This document shows positions 8,239 to 16,206 of a stretch of 40,655 nucleotides of DNA, piece by piece. The notes under the pieces are model-generated. The model was not told where the DNA came from. It saw only the letters and a list, made by a program, of their open reading frames with translations, and did no database searches. A program made the translations under genes and the position numbers. Position 1 is the stretch's first letter; each line of letters begins with the position of its first letter. This DNA is from Brasilonema sp. CT11 (GTDB lineage: Bacteria > Cyanobacteriota > Cyanobacteriia > Cyanobacteriales > Nostocaceae): NCBI RefSeq assembly GCF_017982655.1, contig NZ_JABXYX010000069.1, positions 1-40,655 on the forward strand, written 5' to 3'.

Positions 8239-9989
8239 CTTCGTGTCCACCAGAAAATAGCTGCCACCACTAACCCAATCAGAGGTAAAATCACCACAGA
8301 TGATAACTCTAAAAGAAGGGCTTGTACTCCTGTTAGGTTGATGCGACGGTTTATGACTTCTTTTGGACTAATTGAAAGCGGTTGTTGATCCTGCTGACTT
8401 AGCCAAGTGACTGAGTTGAGAAACACGTCTCCATTAAGTTGCTTGTCGAACAAGCCATTGATGATAAAATCTGAATTTCCTAACACCACCATTCGTGACT
8501 CACCCGAAGTTGATGAGGGAGTCGGGCTGGCTGGAGTTGCAGTTGCTGTCGGTGTAGTCGTGGGAGTCGGGCTGGCTGGAGTCGCTGTAGTTGTGGGTTT
8601 GGCGCTGGGAGTTGGGCTGGCTGGAGTTGCAGCAGTTGTCGGTTTGGTGCTGGGAGTCGGGCTGGCTTGGGTTTGAGGTGTTGCAGTTGGTGTCGGTGTG
8701 AGGGTAGATTTAGATGTAGCTTCAGATTTAGCTGATAGTTTTTTTGTTAATGCTACGCCTAATGTTAGTGGACCTTTGCGATCGCTCTCGGGATTAAATT
8801 GCAAGTTTTCGCTTTGCTGGTCACTTTCTGCCCAGCTATTAGGATAAGCTTTGGTGAGTAACAAGGGAGTCGCCTGAATACCAGGTACTGGATTTGTGTC
8901 AATCGGTCGTGCTAAGGGATAAAAAGAGATACCATTGCCAAAATCTTTGGTAATCGGGTGTTTTCCGTATTGAGTTACCAAAGGTGCTGCAGGACCAAGT
9001 CCAACACTTGCAGAAACATCAACTGCCAAACGATTATCTAATTTTACACCCCACTGAGCAAGCAAGCTTTCGAGTTTGGGGTCTGTATCTGGGTCAATCA
9101 TCAGCAGTACATTTCCACCTCGATTGAGGTAGTCTTGTAGTGCTTTGACTTCGTTCTCAAATAGCGATCGCTTCGGACCTGCAACGACTACAACATTAGC
9201 ATCTTGAGGAATACTGGACTTTTCTACCAGATTCAGGGCAGAAGTGGTGTAACCTTTGTCATTTAATGCCTTAATAGCTTGCGATATAACTCCTTCGTCT
9301 TTACCAGAAAGTTCGTGTTCGCCGTGACCTTGGAGGAGGTAAACTTTAGCAGAGCTTATACTGCTGATTTGTTGCAGACTATTTGTTAATTTTACTTCTG
9401 ATAAACGTTGCTGCGGACCTACTACCTGAACTAATTGCCGTTTATCGCCAAATTCCAAGTAAACTTCTCCATAGTCTTTGACACCAAACTTACGTGCTAA
9501 TCCTGGTCTTGCTTGTGGATCTACATACTCAAAACTAAACTTAGAGCTTTGCCGACGATAATTTTCTAGTAAGTCCCTGTCTACAGGGTCTTGATTAACG
9601 TCAAACAGCAATATTTTTGCTGGTACTTGTAAGTTGCGTACCAATTCCCGTGACTGGGGTGCAAGGGTAAACAACTTAGTTTCTGTCAAGTCAACTCGTG
9701 TATCGTAGCGAGTTCCTAAAAAGTTAATCAATCCTAAAATCGCTAAAACTGCCAAAGTCGCAATCAAAGCATTAGTACTAGCTTGGGTAGAACGTTGTCC
9801 CAACCAGTTATTCTGCTTGTTTTGCCATATCAGCCACAATACAATGATGACTGTTCCCAAAATTATCAATGTGAGTTGAATTGGTCCCCAATTATCCGAT
9901 ACCAATCCAGATGTTAAGCCTGCTGCAAACAGGAACGGACCAAACCAAAATAAGATTTTTAAAGGTTTCTTTTTAGCGAGAAGTTTCAT
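8235..9989 (-). CDS. GldG-family ABC system auxiliary protein
   Basis: The 584 aa protein has two N-terminal membrane spans (about 12-30 and 36-54) and a third near 80-100. A large extracytoplasmic domain follows (LVRNLQVPAKILLFDVNQDPVDRDLLENYRR, VYLLQGHGEHEL, VVVVAGPKRSLFENEVKALQDYLNRGGNVLLMIDPDTD) typical of the Gld/DUF4350-like family. A C-terminal span ends in WWTRR. Between the domain and the last span lies a Thr/Pro/Ala-rich linker (coded around 8505-8700) with repeated ATPASPTP units. In Flavobacterium, GldG partners GldA/GldF; here a general ABC-2 auxiliary role is inferred, not gliding. Confidence 0.85.
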   Translation of the reverse strand: MKLLAKKKPLKILFWFGPFLFAAGLTSGLVSDNWGPIQLTLIILGTVIIVLWLIWQNKQNNWLGQRSTQASTNALIATLAVLAILGLINFLGTRYDTRVDLTETKLFTLAPQSRELVRNLQVPAKILLFDVNQDPVDRDLLENYRRQSSKFSFEYVDPQARPGLARKFGVKDYGEVYLEFGDKRQLVQVVGPQQRLSEVKLTNSLQQISSISSAKVYLLQGHGEHELSGKDEGVISQAIKALNDKGYTTSALNLVEKSSIPQDANVVVVAGPKRSLFENEVKALQDYLNRGGNVLLMIDPDTDPKLESLLAQWGVKLDNRLAVDVSASVGLGPAAPLVTQYGKHPITKDFGNGISFYPLARPIDTNPVPGIQATPLLLTKAYPNSWAESDQQSENLQFNPESDRKGPLTLGVALTKKLSAKSEATSKSTLTPTPTATPQTQASPTPSTKPTTAATPASPTPSAKPTTTATPASPTPTTTPTATATPASPTPSSTSGESRMVVLGNSDFIINGLFDKQLNGDVFLNSVTWLSQQDQQPLSISPKEVINRRINLTGVQALLLELSSVVILPLIGLVVAAIFWWTRR

Positions 9990-10061
9990 TTTTGGGACTG
10001 TACTTGTTACGTTAAATGAACAGTATGGAACAGATCCCTGTTCGCTGTTCCCTCTTCCTAT

Positions 10062-10874
10062 CTACGAACGTTGAAAACGCAATGCATCAATTGATTGAGC
10101 GGTGAGAAAGATACCGAGAAGAATGTAACTGGCAAATAAAATCAGGCTGCTCGTATCGAATATACCTTGTACTAAGGTATTGTAATGTTTCAGCAATGAT
10201 AGATGTCCTAGTGCGTCTCCCATAGAACCACCAATATTTTTGGCAATTAAATCAACGAACAAGAGTAATAACATTAATGCAAATGTGAAAACGGCAGACA
10301 GAATTGTACTATCTGTCAAAGAAGAAATGAACATTCCCAAAGATAAAATTGCTGCTGCTAGTAAGATGAGTCCTAAATGCCCTAGTAAGGGTATGGCTGG
10401 TGGCATTGGTGGACTTGACGCACTCAAAGCAATGGTTTCTAATCCCATGATCGGCACTACCATTGTGATGAAAAATGTCAAAACTCCTAATAATTTACCA
10501 ACAGCTACCGCCCAGTTTGTCAGTGGTGATGTGGCGAGAAGTTCTAAAGTTCCGCGCTTGCGTTCTTCGGCATAAAGTCCCATAGAAAGAATTGGCAACA
10601 CAAATAACAATAGCCATCCCATTCGATCCAAAAATGCCCTGACAAGTTCGTAAGGAACATCTATTGGTGGAACTGGCACTCCAAATTGTTGTCCTTGTAA
10701 ATCTAATGCAGTTACTGTTTGCAGAATGCCTTCTGGTCCCATCAAAATCAGCACGAAGAATAACCCAGATAGAAGCCAAAAAACACCAGCAATTGCATAT
10801 GCCAAAGGTGATACAAAATAACTCTGTAACTCTCGGCGGTAAATGGCAATAATATTACCCAGTACGACACCCAT
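10062..10874 (-). CDS. ABC-2 type permease, GldF-like
   Basis: The 270 aa protein has six predicted spans and starts GNIIAIYRRELQSYFVSPLAYAI, the usual opening of ABC-2 permeases in Gld-type operons. Between spans 2 and 3 is the EERKRGTLELLATSP motif, characteristic of this permease class. Its ATG directly abuts the TAA of the ATPase gene (TAAATG), a sign of translational coupling. It should form the channel with the ATPase encoded just upstream. The exported substrate is not evident from sequence. Confidence 0.9.
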   Translation of the reverse strand: MGVVLGNIIAIYRRELQSYFVSPLAYAIAGVFWLLSGLFFVLILMGPEGILQTVTALDLQGQQFGVPVPPIDVPYELVRAFLDRMGWLLLFVLPILSMGLYAEERKRGTLELLATSPLTNWAVAVGKLLGVLTFFITMVVPIMGLETIALSASSPPMPPAIPLLGHLGLILLAAAILSLGMFISSLTDSTILSAVFTFALMLLLLFVDLIAKNIGGSMGDALGHLSLLKHYNTLVQGIFDTSSLILFASYILLGIFLTAQSIDALRFQRS

Positions 10875-11888
10875 TTAGGCTGCTTCTCCTTCTTTTGCCT
10901 CTGCGATTTCTGTTTCAGTCTCCAAAATTTTTTCTTCTGTAGTTAGTTGTAAAAATACATCTTCTAGAGTAGCGTTAACACGCCGCATTTCTAGTAAACC
11001 GAATCCTGTTGTGATCAACGCCGCTGCAATATCTTTTCCTGGTTCTGTTCCTGGTTGTGATATCACCCGCAGGTATGCTTGGTTTTCCTTTAAGGAGGTA
11101 TGACTGTGCATTCCCACCGCAGAAATTGATTCGACAAAGTTTACCCCTGCTACATTTTGCAGGACTTGTTTGGCGAGAGCCGCTTCTCCTTCAATTTCTA
11201 TTTCATATCCGGAACCTTTTGTCAATTGGTTCATGAGATTGTCGGGTGTATCTGTTGCGACAACCTTCCCACCATTGATGATTGCGACACGGCTACAAGT
11301 CATGCTCACTTCTGGCAAAATGTGAGTAGAAATAACGATTGTGTGGCTTCCTGCAAGACTTTTAATTAAATTTCGTACTTCGATGATTTGCCGGGGGTCG
11401 AGTCCGATTGTGGGTTCATCTAAAATGATGGCTGGTGGATCGTGGACAATTGCTTGAGCTATGCCGACTCTCTGACGATATCCTTTGGAAAGTTTGCGAA
11501 TAATGACGTGACGCTTTTGTTGTAAATTGCAGCGTTCGATTGCTGCGGTGATTTTGGTGGCGCGATCGCCCGCCGAAACTCCCTTAATCCGCGCCACAAA
11601 ATACAAAAATCCCTCCACCGTCATCTCTGGATACAACGGCGGCGTCTCTGGTAAGTAACCAATCCGTTGCCGCACCGACAGAGAATTGTCATGGACATCA
11701 AAGCCAGCAATCCGCGCAGTCCCACTCGTCGCTGGCAAATAACCAGCCAAAATTCGCATGGTTGTGGTTTTGCCAGCACCATTAGGTCCCAAAAACCCCA
11801 AAATCTCTCCAGGTTCGACGTCGAAAGTGACATCAGTAATTGCTGAGGTAGAGCCGTATGTTTTACTCAGATGTTCAACTGAAATCAT
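10875..11888 (-). CDS. ABC transporter ATP-binding protein, GldA/CcmA-like
   Basis: The 337 aa ATPase is the first gene of the four-gene operon. Walker A is GPNGAGKTT (~residue 35), the signature is LSKGYRQRVGIAQA, Walker B is AIILDEPTIGLD, and the H-loop is ISTHILPE. After the ATPase core (~1-220) comes the C-terminal extension seen in DrrA/GldA-type exporters, ending in an acidic tail (ETETEIAEAKEGEAA). It energises the adjacent ABC-2 permease. Confidence 0.93.
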   Translation of the reverse strand: MISVEHLSKTYGSTSAITDVTFDVEPGEILGFLGPNGAGKTTTMRILAGYLPATSGTARIAGFDVHDNSLSVRQRIGYLPETPPLYPEMTVEGFLYFVARIKGVSAGDRATKITAAIERCNLQQKRHVIIRKLSKGYRQRVGIAQAIVHDPPAIILDEPTIGLDPRQIIEVRNLIKSLAGSHTIVISTHILPEVSMTCSRVAIINGGKVVATDTPDNLMNQLTKGSGYEIEIEGEAALAKQVLQNVAGVNFVESISAVGMHSHTSLKENQAYLRVISQPGTEPGKDIAAALITTGFGLLEMRRVNATLEDVFLQLTTEEKILETETEIAEAKEGEAA

Positions 11889-11893
11889 CCGCT

Positions 11894-12142
11894 TTAACTA
11901 GGTGCAAATGGTAATTCATCAAACCATGATAAATCACCAAAACAGTTCTGAGCGTTGAGTACTGAGCAGCTACTGCACTTTTGAGTGTGGAGTTGGTCAA
12001 AAACTTGACAATTATAGGTGAGACATTTTATTTTTAAAAGAGTGTGTTGAACTTCATCGACACACTCCGTCCGATCCTTGAAAACCGCATAACTTCGTTT
12101 GAGTGCGTCGATTGCTTGCCCAATAAGCTTTTCAGACGCCAA
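11894..12142 (-). CDS. small Cys-rich hypothetical protein beside the CRISPR leader
   Basis: The open frame gives up to 82 aa and must start at TTG (12142) or a similar weak codon; no ATG lies in frame before a TGA upstream. The N-terminal half reads as a helix (EKLIGQAIDALKRSYAVF). The C-terminal half has six cysteines (CLTYNC, CSSC, NCF) that could bind metal, and ends in WFDELPFAPS. It stops 5 bases before the ABC operon start. I do not recognise a function; the amino-acid pattern looks protein-like rather than random. The reading frame is fairly likely and the start is unsure. Confidence 0.5.
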   Translation of the reverse strand: MASEKLIGQAIDALKRSYAVFKDRTECVDEVQHTLLKIKCLTYNCQVFDQLHTQKCSSCSVLNAQNCFGDLSWFDELPFAPS

Positions 12143-12238
12143 AATGAATTTATTTTTGTGAGATTTTAATCACTTTTTTGGAGTGTGTCGATTTGGGGGT
12201 CTCAAACCCTCTCCCAGTAAGGATTCTACAAGTGAACT
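12143..12238 (+). promoter_or_regulatory. probable CRISPR leader
   Basis: About 96 AT-rich bases lie directly before the first repeat. This is the leader side because the opposite end of the array carries the degenerate repeat, and because the repeat's GAAAC end would give the usual 8-base 5' crRNA tag when read on the plus strand. No clear -10/-35 pair can be assigned by eye. The start of the divergent small ORF borders it on the left. Confidence 0.6.
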
Positions 12239-13167
12239 CTTTACAGAACCCTTTCCCTGCAAAGGGATGGAAACCTTTCAGTGTAAGCCAGTTGGCTTTG
12301 AAGACGGATTCCTTTACAGAACCCTTTCCCTGCAAAGGGATGGAAACAACGCCTCCTGCTGATCTGCAGTCAAAGTAGCACACCTTTACAGAACCCTTTC
12401 CCTGCAAAGGGATGGAAACCGCGGGAATAGCTTCCCGAACAGAACCCGCATAGGTTCGTTCAACTTTACAGAACCCTTTCCCTCCAAAGGGATGGAAACC
12501 CCGGCATTTGCGGAGAACCTTTAGGTGCAAGGGCACTTTACAGAACCCTTTCCCTGCAAAGGGATGGAAACTTTGATCAGCTATTCATATGGTTCGGGGC
12601 AAGGCTGCGGCTTTACAGAACCCTTTCCCTGCAAAGGGATGGAAACTTTTAGTAGGCTGACCTCCGGTAGGCTCAGGCGGCGAGGATGCTTTACAGAACC
12701 CTTTCCCTGCAAAGGGATGGAAACGATCTTGTTATAGATCCCCCATATGTTAAACCAAAAACTCTTTACAGAACCCTTTCCCTGCAAAGGGATGGAAACA
12801 TTTTTTACAAAAAATGCTACACTTGCTACTCTTTTAATCTTTACAGAACCCTTTCCCTGCAAAGGGATGGAAACCTCTTGGCGCCACTGAATGTGTCGTT
12901 TGTTCTAAGAAGACTTTACAGAACCCTTTCCCTGCAAAGGGATGGAAACCTTCGTTACGGTTTGTAACTTTTTAAGACCCGCTTTACAGAACCCTTTCCC
13001 TGCAAAGGGATGGAAACATCAAATTGTCTGGGGTTAAACCGTGCCTAATTAGGCATATTTTCCTTTACAGAACCCTTTCCCTGCAAAGGGATGGAAACAT
13101 TTGGAAGAAGTCGATCGCACCATTGTATCGACTTTACACAACTATTTCCCCACAAGGGGATGGAAAA
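12239..13167 (+). CRISPR. CRISPR array, 13 repeats of 36 bp and 12 spacers
   Basis: Repeats start at 12239, 12312, 12384, 12464, 12536, 12611, 12689, 12764, 12839, 12914, 12982, 13063 and 13132. The unit begins CTTTACAG and ends GGATGGAAAC, with an inner hairpin TCCCT-GCAA-AGGGA. Eleven repeats are identical. Repeat 4 (12464) has one loop change (G to C). The last one (13132) has several changes, marking the distal end. Spacers are 32-45 nt (37, 36, 44, 36, 39, 42, 39, 39, 39, 32, 45, 33) and no two look alike. The GAAAC end resembles type I-D/III repeats of cyanobacteria, but no cas gene lies in this window, so the type is unassigned and Cas proteins would have to act in trans. Confidence 0.97.
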
Positions 13168-13203
13168 TTCCTGTAGAAATTCTTCTTCTTCCGTTAAAAT
13201 CTG

Positions 13204-13219
13204 CTTTACAAAATCTTTT
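13204..13219 (+). repeat. eroded fourteenth CRISPR repeat (5' half)
   Basis: Thirty-six bases (a spacer length) after the last listed repeat, the text CTTTACAAAATCTTTT matches the first 16 bases of the repeat at 13 positions, then identity is lost. It lies 17 bases before the xisI stop. It probably marks the former distal end of the array; chance similarity is possible. Confidence 0.45.
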
Positions 13220-13235
13220 AAAAGCAATTGCTTTT

Positions 13236-13574
13236 CTAGGAAATCGCGAATTCTGTGTGTTTTCGCTGTTCAGGTGTTCTAAAGCCTAGGACAATGCTAT
13301 CTTTGGGAATTCCAGCAGCTACTAGCTCTAAAGCGATACCTTCTTCTGTACCGTCATGTTGAATCCAGAGTTTATTATCAATAACATCAATGTGCAATAA
13401 TGTGCCATAGATGCGATAACCGTTTTGCCAGCCAGTTTCTACTAAAAGGTAGCGATCGCGCTCTCGATCAAATACTAATTCAACTTGCACCTGGTCATCG
13501 CTACCGAGAAAGTGAGTGTAGTTTTTCAATATTTTTTCAATAATCTCACGATACTGGGTATTTAATAAATCCAT
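13236..13574 (-). CDS. xisI: XisI family protein
   Basis: The 112 aa protein has the family hallmarks YREIIEKILKNYT, QVELVFDRERDRYLLVETGWQ, RIYGTLLHIDVIDNKLWIQHDGTEEGIA and LVAAGIPKDSIVLGF. XisI was named as a factor controlling excision of the fdxN element in heterocystous cyanobacteria. Many genomes have numerous xisH-xisI pairs unrelated to that element, with unknown roles. It starts within the 3' end of xisH (13-base overlap), so the two are co-transcribed. It appears intact, unlike its partner. Confidence 0.9.
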   Translation of the reverse strand: MDLLNTQYREIIEKILKNYTHFLGSDDQVQVELVFDRERDRYLLVETGWQNGYRIYGTLLHIDVIDNKLWIQHDGTEEGIALELVAAGIPKDSIVLGFRTPEQRKHTEFAIS

Positions 13575-13981
13575 CGGATAATCACCTCGTGGCTGGGATT
13601 AAAGGTTACTAAACGAATAATGCCATCGTCAATCAGGGTTTGCCCTGCTTCTTCTTCAAAGACAGTCCTGCCAGTATTTTCACTGACAGCAAGATAAAGG
13701 TCTTCAATTTTGAATTTTGTATGCGCAAAGCGCACGCCAAAGGCGAACGCGTAGCGTGCCCGGAGGGCATATTTTGAATTTTGAATTTGAGCGTAGCGAG
13801 TGACCTCAACGGCTATCTTTTCCTTTCCTCGTTCAGCTGCTAGTAAACGTTCTGCACCTAAATCAACAAATAAGTTTCTGCCACGCGCTAGACGAATCCG
13901 CAATGGGTCATGGGTGATTGTCCAGCCGTCTTTCATGAGAGCATTTTTAACCGTGTTGTGATAAATATCTTTGGCAGGCAT
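13562..13981 (-). CDS. xisH: XisH family protein with a repeat-derived middle segment
   Basis: The N-terminus (MPAKDIYHNTVKNALMKDGW, then a DLGAERLLAAERG stretch and KIAVEV) and C-terminus (LYLAVSENTG, VTFNPSHEVIIRWIY) are XisH-like. XisH is, to my knowledge, related to PD-(D/E)XK nucleases, with Asp at ~40 and an E-x-K motif. Here the motif reads E59-V-T61, and the next ~35 residues (RYAQIQNSKYALRARYAFAFG onward) are translated from dispersed-repeat DNA at about 13703-13801. The usual region between the E-x-K and LYLAV, including the FxxALGQ-type helix, is absent. The frame stays open and total length (139 aa) is near normal. The protein is probably expressed but impaired. Confidence 0.85.
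   Translation of the reverse strand: MPAKDIYHNTVKNALMKDGWTITHDPLRIRLARGRNLFVDLGAERLLAAERGKEKIAVEVTRYAQIQNSKYALRARYAFAFGVRFAHTKFKIEDLYLAVSENTGRTVFEEEAGQTLIDDGIIRLVTFNPSHEVIIRWIY
13703..13801. repeat. dispersed GC-rich repeat inside xisH
   Basis: A core at about 13721-13770 reads GCGCAAAGCGCACGCC, then GCGAACGCGTAGCGTGCC, then CGGAGGGCAT. This is a palindromic repeat type frequent in Nostoc-like genomes. It is flanked by copies of TTTTGAATTTTG (about 13708 and 13772), then by GAGCGTAGCGAGTGAC, another common cyanobacterial repeat word. Base composition changes sharply from the surrounding xisH. Confidence 0.75.
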
Positions 13982-14105
13982 AGTATCTTGATTGTATCGC
14001 GCCTCCTATTTAACAGTATTTTCCAGCACAAGAACATTCTTGTGTAAACGCAGTTGTAGAGTTATTTATGATTGTGATATTCAAAATTTGTTTATTAGTC
14101 ACTAA

Positions 14106-16193
14106 ATGGTCAACTCTACTGTCGTTGCCACACTTACAATTTATGTCAACCCTACAATTGGCAATGATGCCAATGCTGGGACACGGTTAAATCCTTATAA
14201 AACAATTACCCGTGCCCTGAAGGTAACCACAACACCGAAAGTCATTCAGCTAGCCTGTGGAACTTACAACACTGCTAGTGGTGAAATATTTCCGCTGGTG
14301 ATTCCAGTGGGTGTGATGCTGGTTGGTCATGAAGCAACCAAAGGTCAAGGAATTGTGATTTTGGGTAGTGGAAAGTATGAAAGCGAAAGTTTTGGGATAC
14401 AAAATATTACGCTGGTATTACTAAATTATGCTCAATTGATGGGCGTCACTGTTGTAAATCCTACAAAAAAAGGGACTGGTGTCTGGATTGAATCCACTTC
14501 CCCAATTTTGGCTAATAATACTTTTACCAAATGCGGTCGGGAAGCTGTGTTTGTCAGTGGTAGTGCCAAACCACTGATTCAGGACAATGTATTTCTGGAA
14601 AACGGTGTCAGTGGGTTGGTTATGGCAGGTGATAGCAAAGCAGAAGTGTTAAACAATTTTTTCCAAAAAAATATTTTGGGAATAGCTATCAGTGATTATG
14701 TTGAATGTAGTGTTATTCAAAACACTTTTTTAGAGAATAGAAATGCGATCGCCCTTTCGCGAGATGCTCGTCCTATCCTGCGAAATAATCTGATCGAAAA
14801 CAACATTCAAACTGGATTGTTGGTGAATGGGAATGCCGATCCTGACCTGGGTAATCCTCAAAAACCCGGTGGTAATATTTTCCGTGATAACGGACAGTTT
14901 GATATCCAAAATGCAACCTCTGCTCACTTACTTTCTGTTGGTAATAATTTAAACTCTACCAAGATTAAGGGAATGATAGAGTTTATTAATCCAACAGAGG
15001 ATATTGTTCCAGTATCAGTTAACACAGATTTTTCTGACATGGCTGGGCATTGGGCAATGGCCTTTGTAGAAGCTTTACATAAAAATAATTTAATGAACAG
15101 CTTTCCTGATGGCACTTTTCGACCTGAAGCGCCTATAACTCGTGCTGAGTATGCCGATATTATTGCTAGGAGCTTTCAGCTACCTTCCGGAAAAAAGATA
15201 CGCAAATTTACAGATGTAAAACGAGGTTTTTGGGCATCGCCAGCTATTGAACGTGCTGCTAGTATGGAGTTTATCAGTGCATTTCCGGATGGGACGTTTC
15301 GACCAATGCAAAATTTAACAAGGATTCAAACAATAGTCTCTCTGGTGAATGGACTCAAACTAAGTGGGGGCAATCCAAATATTTTAAATGTGTTTGGCGA
15401 TAGCGCCCAAATTCCTAGTGCTGCAACAAATGCGGTAGCGGTTGCGACTGAAAATTTATTGATAGTCAATTATCCTGAGATAAAACTATTAGAACCACTT
15501 AGGGACATCACCCGCGCTGAGGTGGCAGCTTGCATCTATCAGGCATTAGTAACTAGTGGGAAGCAAAAGCCAATTTCTTCTCCCTACATTGTCAATCCTA
15601 ACGTGGAGATTGCCTCTGACACGGAGGTTATGACACACTGGGCAGCAGGATTTATCCAAGCATTGCTCAAGATGGGTTTGACTCACGGTTTTGCCCATGA
15701 GACTTTTGAACCAGATAAACCAATCACTCGCGCCCAGTATGCGGCTTTAGTTGCGGTTTGCTTCAACCCAACTGCCAAACATCCTCCAACTGAGTTTACG
15801 GATGTGCCAAAGGATTTTTGGGCGTATAATGCCATCAAAATTGCTGCGCAGGGGGGCTTTGTTGGTGGATTTCGCGATCGCACCTTCCGTCCTGAGCAAA
15901 ATGTCCTTCGATTACAGGTAATCGTCTCTCTGGTAAATGGACTTGGTCTCAAAGCAGCTGATAACAACAGCTTACTAGGCTTGAGCGATCATAACATAAT
16001 TCCTAACTATGCTCGTTCAGCAGTTGCTACTGCCACCCAAAACAAAATTGTTGTGAATTATCCCGATTCTAAACAATTCCACCCAAATCGAGAGGCGACA
16101 CGGGGGGAAGTGGCTGCTATGGTTTATCAAGCATTAGTGGCAGTGAGGCAAACTCCCAGCATTAATTCACCCTATATCTTTTCCCATTCTTGA
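14106..16193 (+). CDS. DUF1565 beta-helix protein with six SLH domains
   Basis: Residues ~10-290 are a DUF1565 right-handed parallel beta-helix (IYVNPTIGNDANAGTRLNPY, LMGVTVVNPTKKGTGVWIES, repeated NNTF/DNVF/NNFF/NTFLEN turns). Two sets of three S-layer homology modules follow, for example DMAGHWAMAFVEALHKNNLM with FPDGTFRPEAPITRAEYA, and DVPKDFWAYNAIK with FRDRTFRPEQNVLR. Such proteins are envelope-associated: SLH modules bind the cell wall or outer layers and the helix may bind polysaccharide. No clear signal peptide precedes the DUF1565 start. A paralogue of the helix part lies at 17702-19780 on the other strand. The hypothetical gene 13 bases downstream is probably co-transcribed. Confidence 0.9.
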   Translation: MVNSTVVATLTIYVNPTIGNDANAGTRLNPYKTITRALKVTTTPKVIQLACGTYNTASGEIFPLVIPVGVMLVGHEATKGQGIVILGSGKYESESFGIQNITLVLLNYAQLMGVTVVNPTKKGTGVWIESTSPILANNTFTKCGREAVFVSGSAKPLIQDNVFLENGVSGLVMAGDSKAEVLNNFFQKNILGIAISDYVECSVIQNTFLENRNAIALSRDARPILRNNLIENNIQTGLLVNGNADPDLGNPQKPGGNIFRDNGQFDIQNATSAHLLSVGNNLNSTKIKGMIEFINPTEDIVPVSVNTDFSDMAGHWAMAFVEALHKNNLMNSFPDGTFRPEAPITRAEYADIIARSFQLPSGKKIRKFTDVKRGFWASPAIERAASMEFISAFPDGTFRPMQNLTRIQTIVSLVNGLKLSGGNPNILNVFGDSAQIPSAATNAVAVATENLLIVNYPEIKLLEPLRDITRAEVAACIYQALVTSGKQKPISSPYIVNPNVEIASDTEVMTHWAAGFIQALLKMGLTHGFAHETFEPDKPITRAQYAALVAVCFNPTAKHPPTEFTDVPKDFWAYNAIKIAAQGGFVGGFRDRTFRPEQNVLRLQVIVSLVNGLGLKAADNNSLLGLSDHNIIPNYARSAVATATQNKIVVNYPDSKQFHPNREATRGEVAAMVYQALVAVRQTPSINSPYIFSHS

Positions 16194-16206
16194 TATCAAA
16201 AGTAAA

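Noticed and set aside
8407-8676. Val/Gly/Ala-rich plus-strand frame opposite the GldG-like linker
   Set aside because: It is the complement of the repetitive Thr/Pro/Ala codons and has no independent support.
12150-12967. Open frames of 66-128 codons on both strands through the CRISPR array
   Set aside because: They consist of translated repeats and spacers with no ribosome site; the 36-base periodicity explains them.
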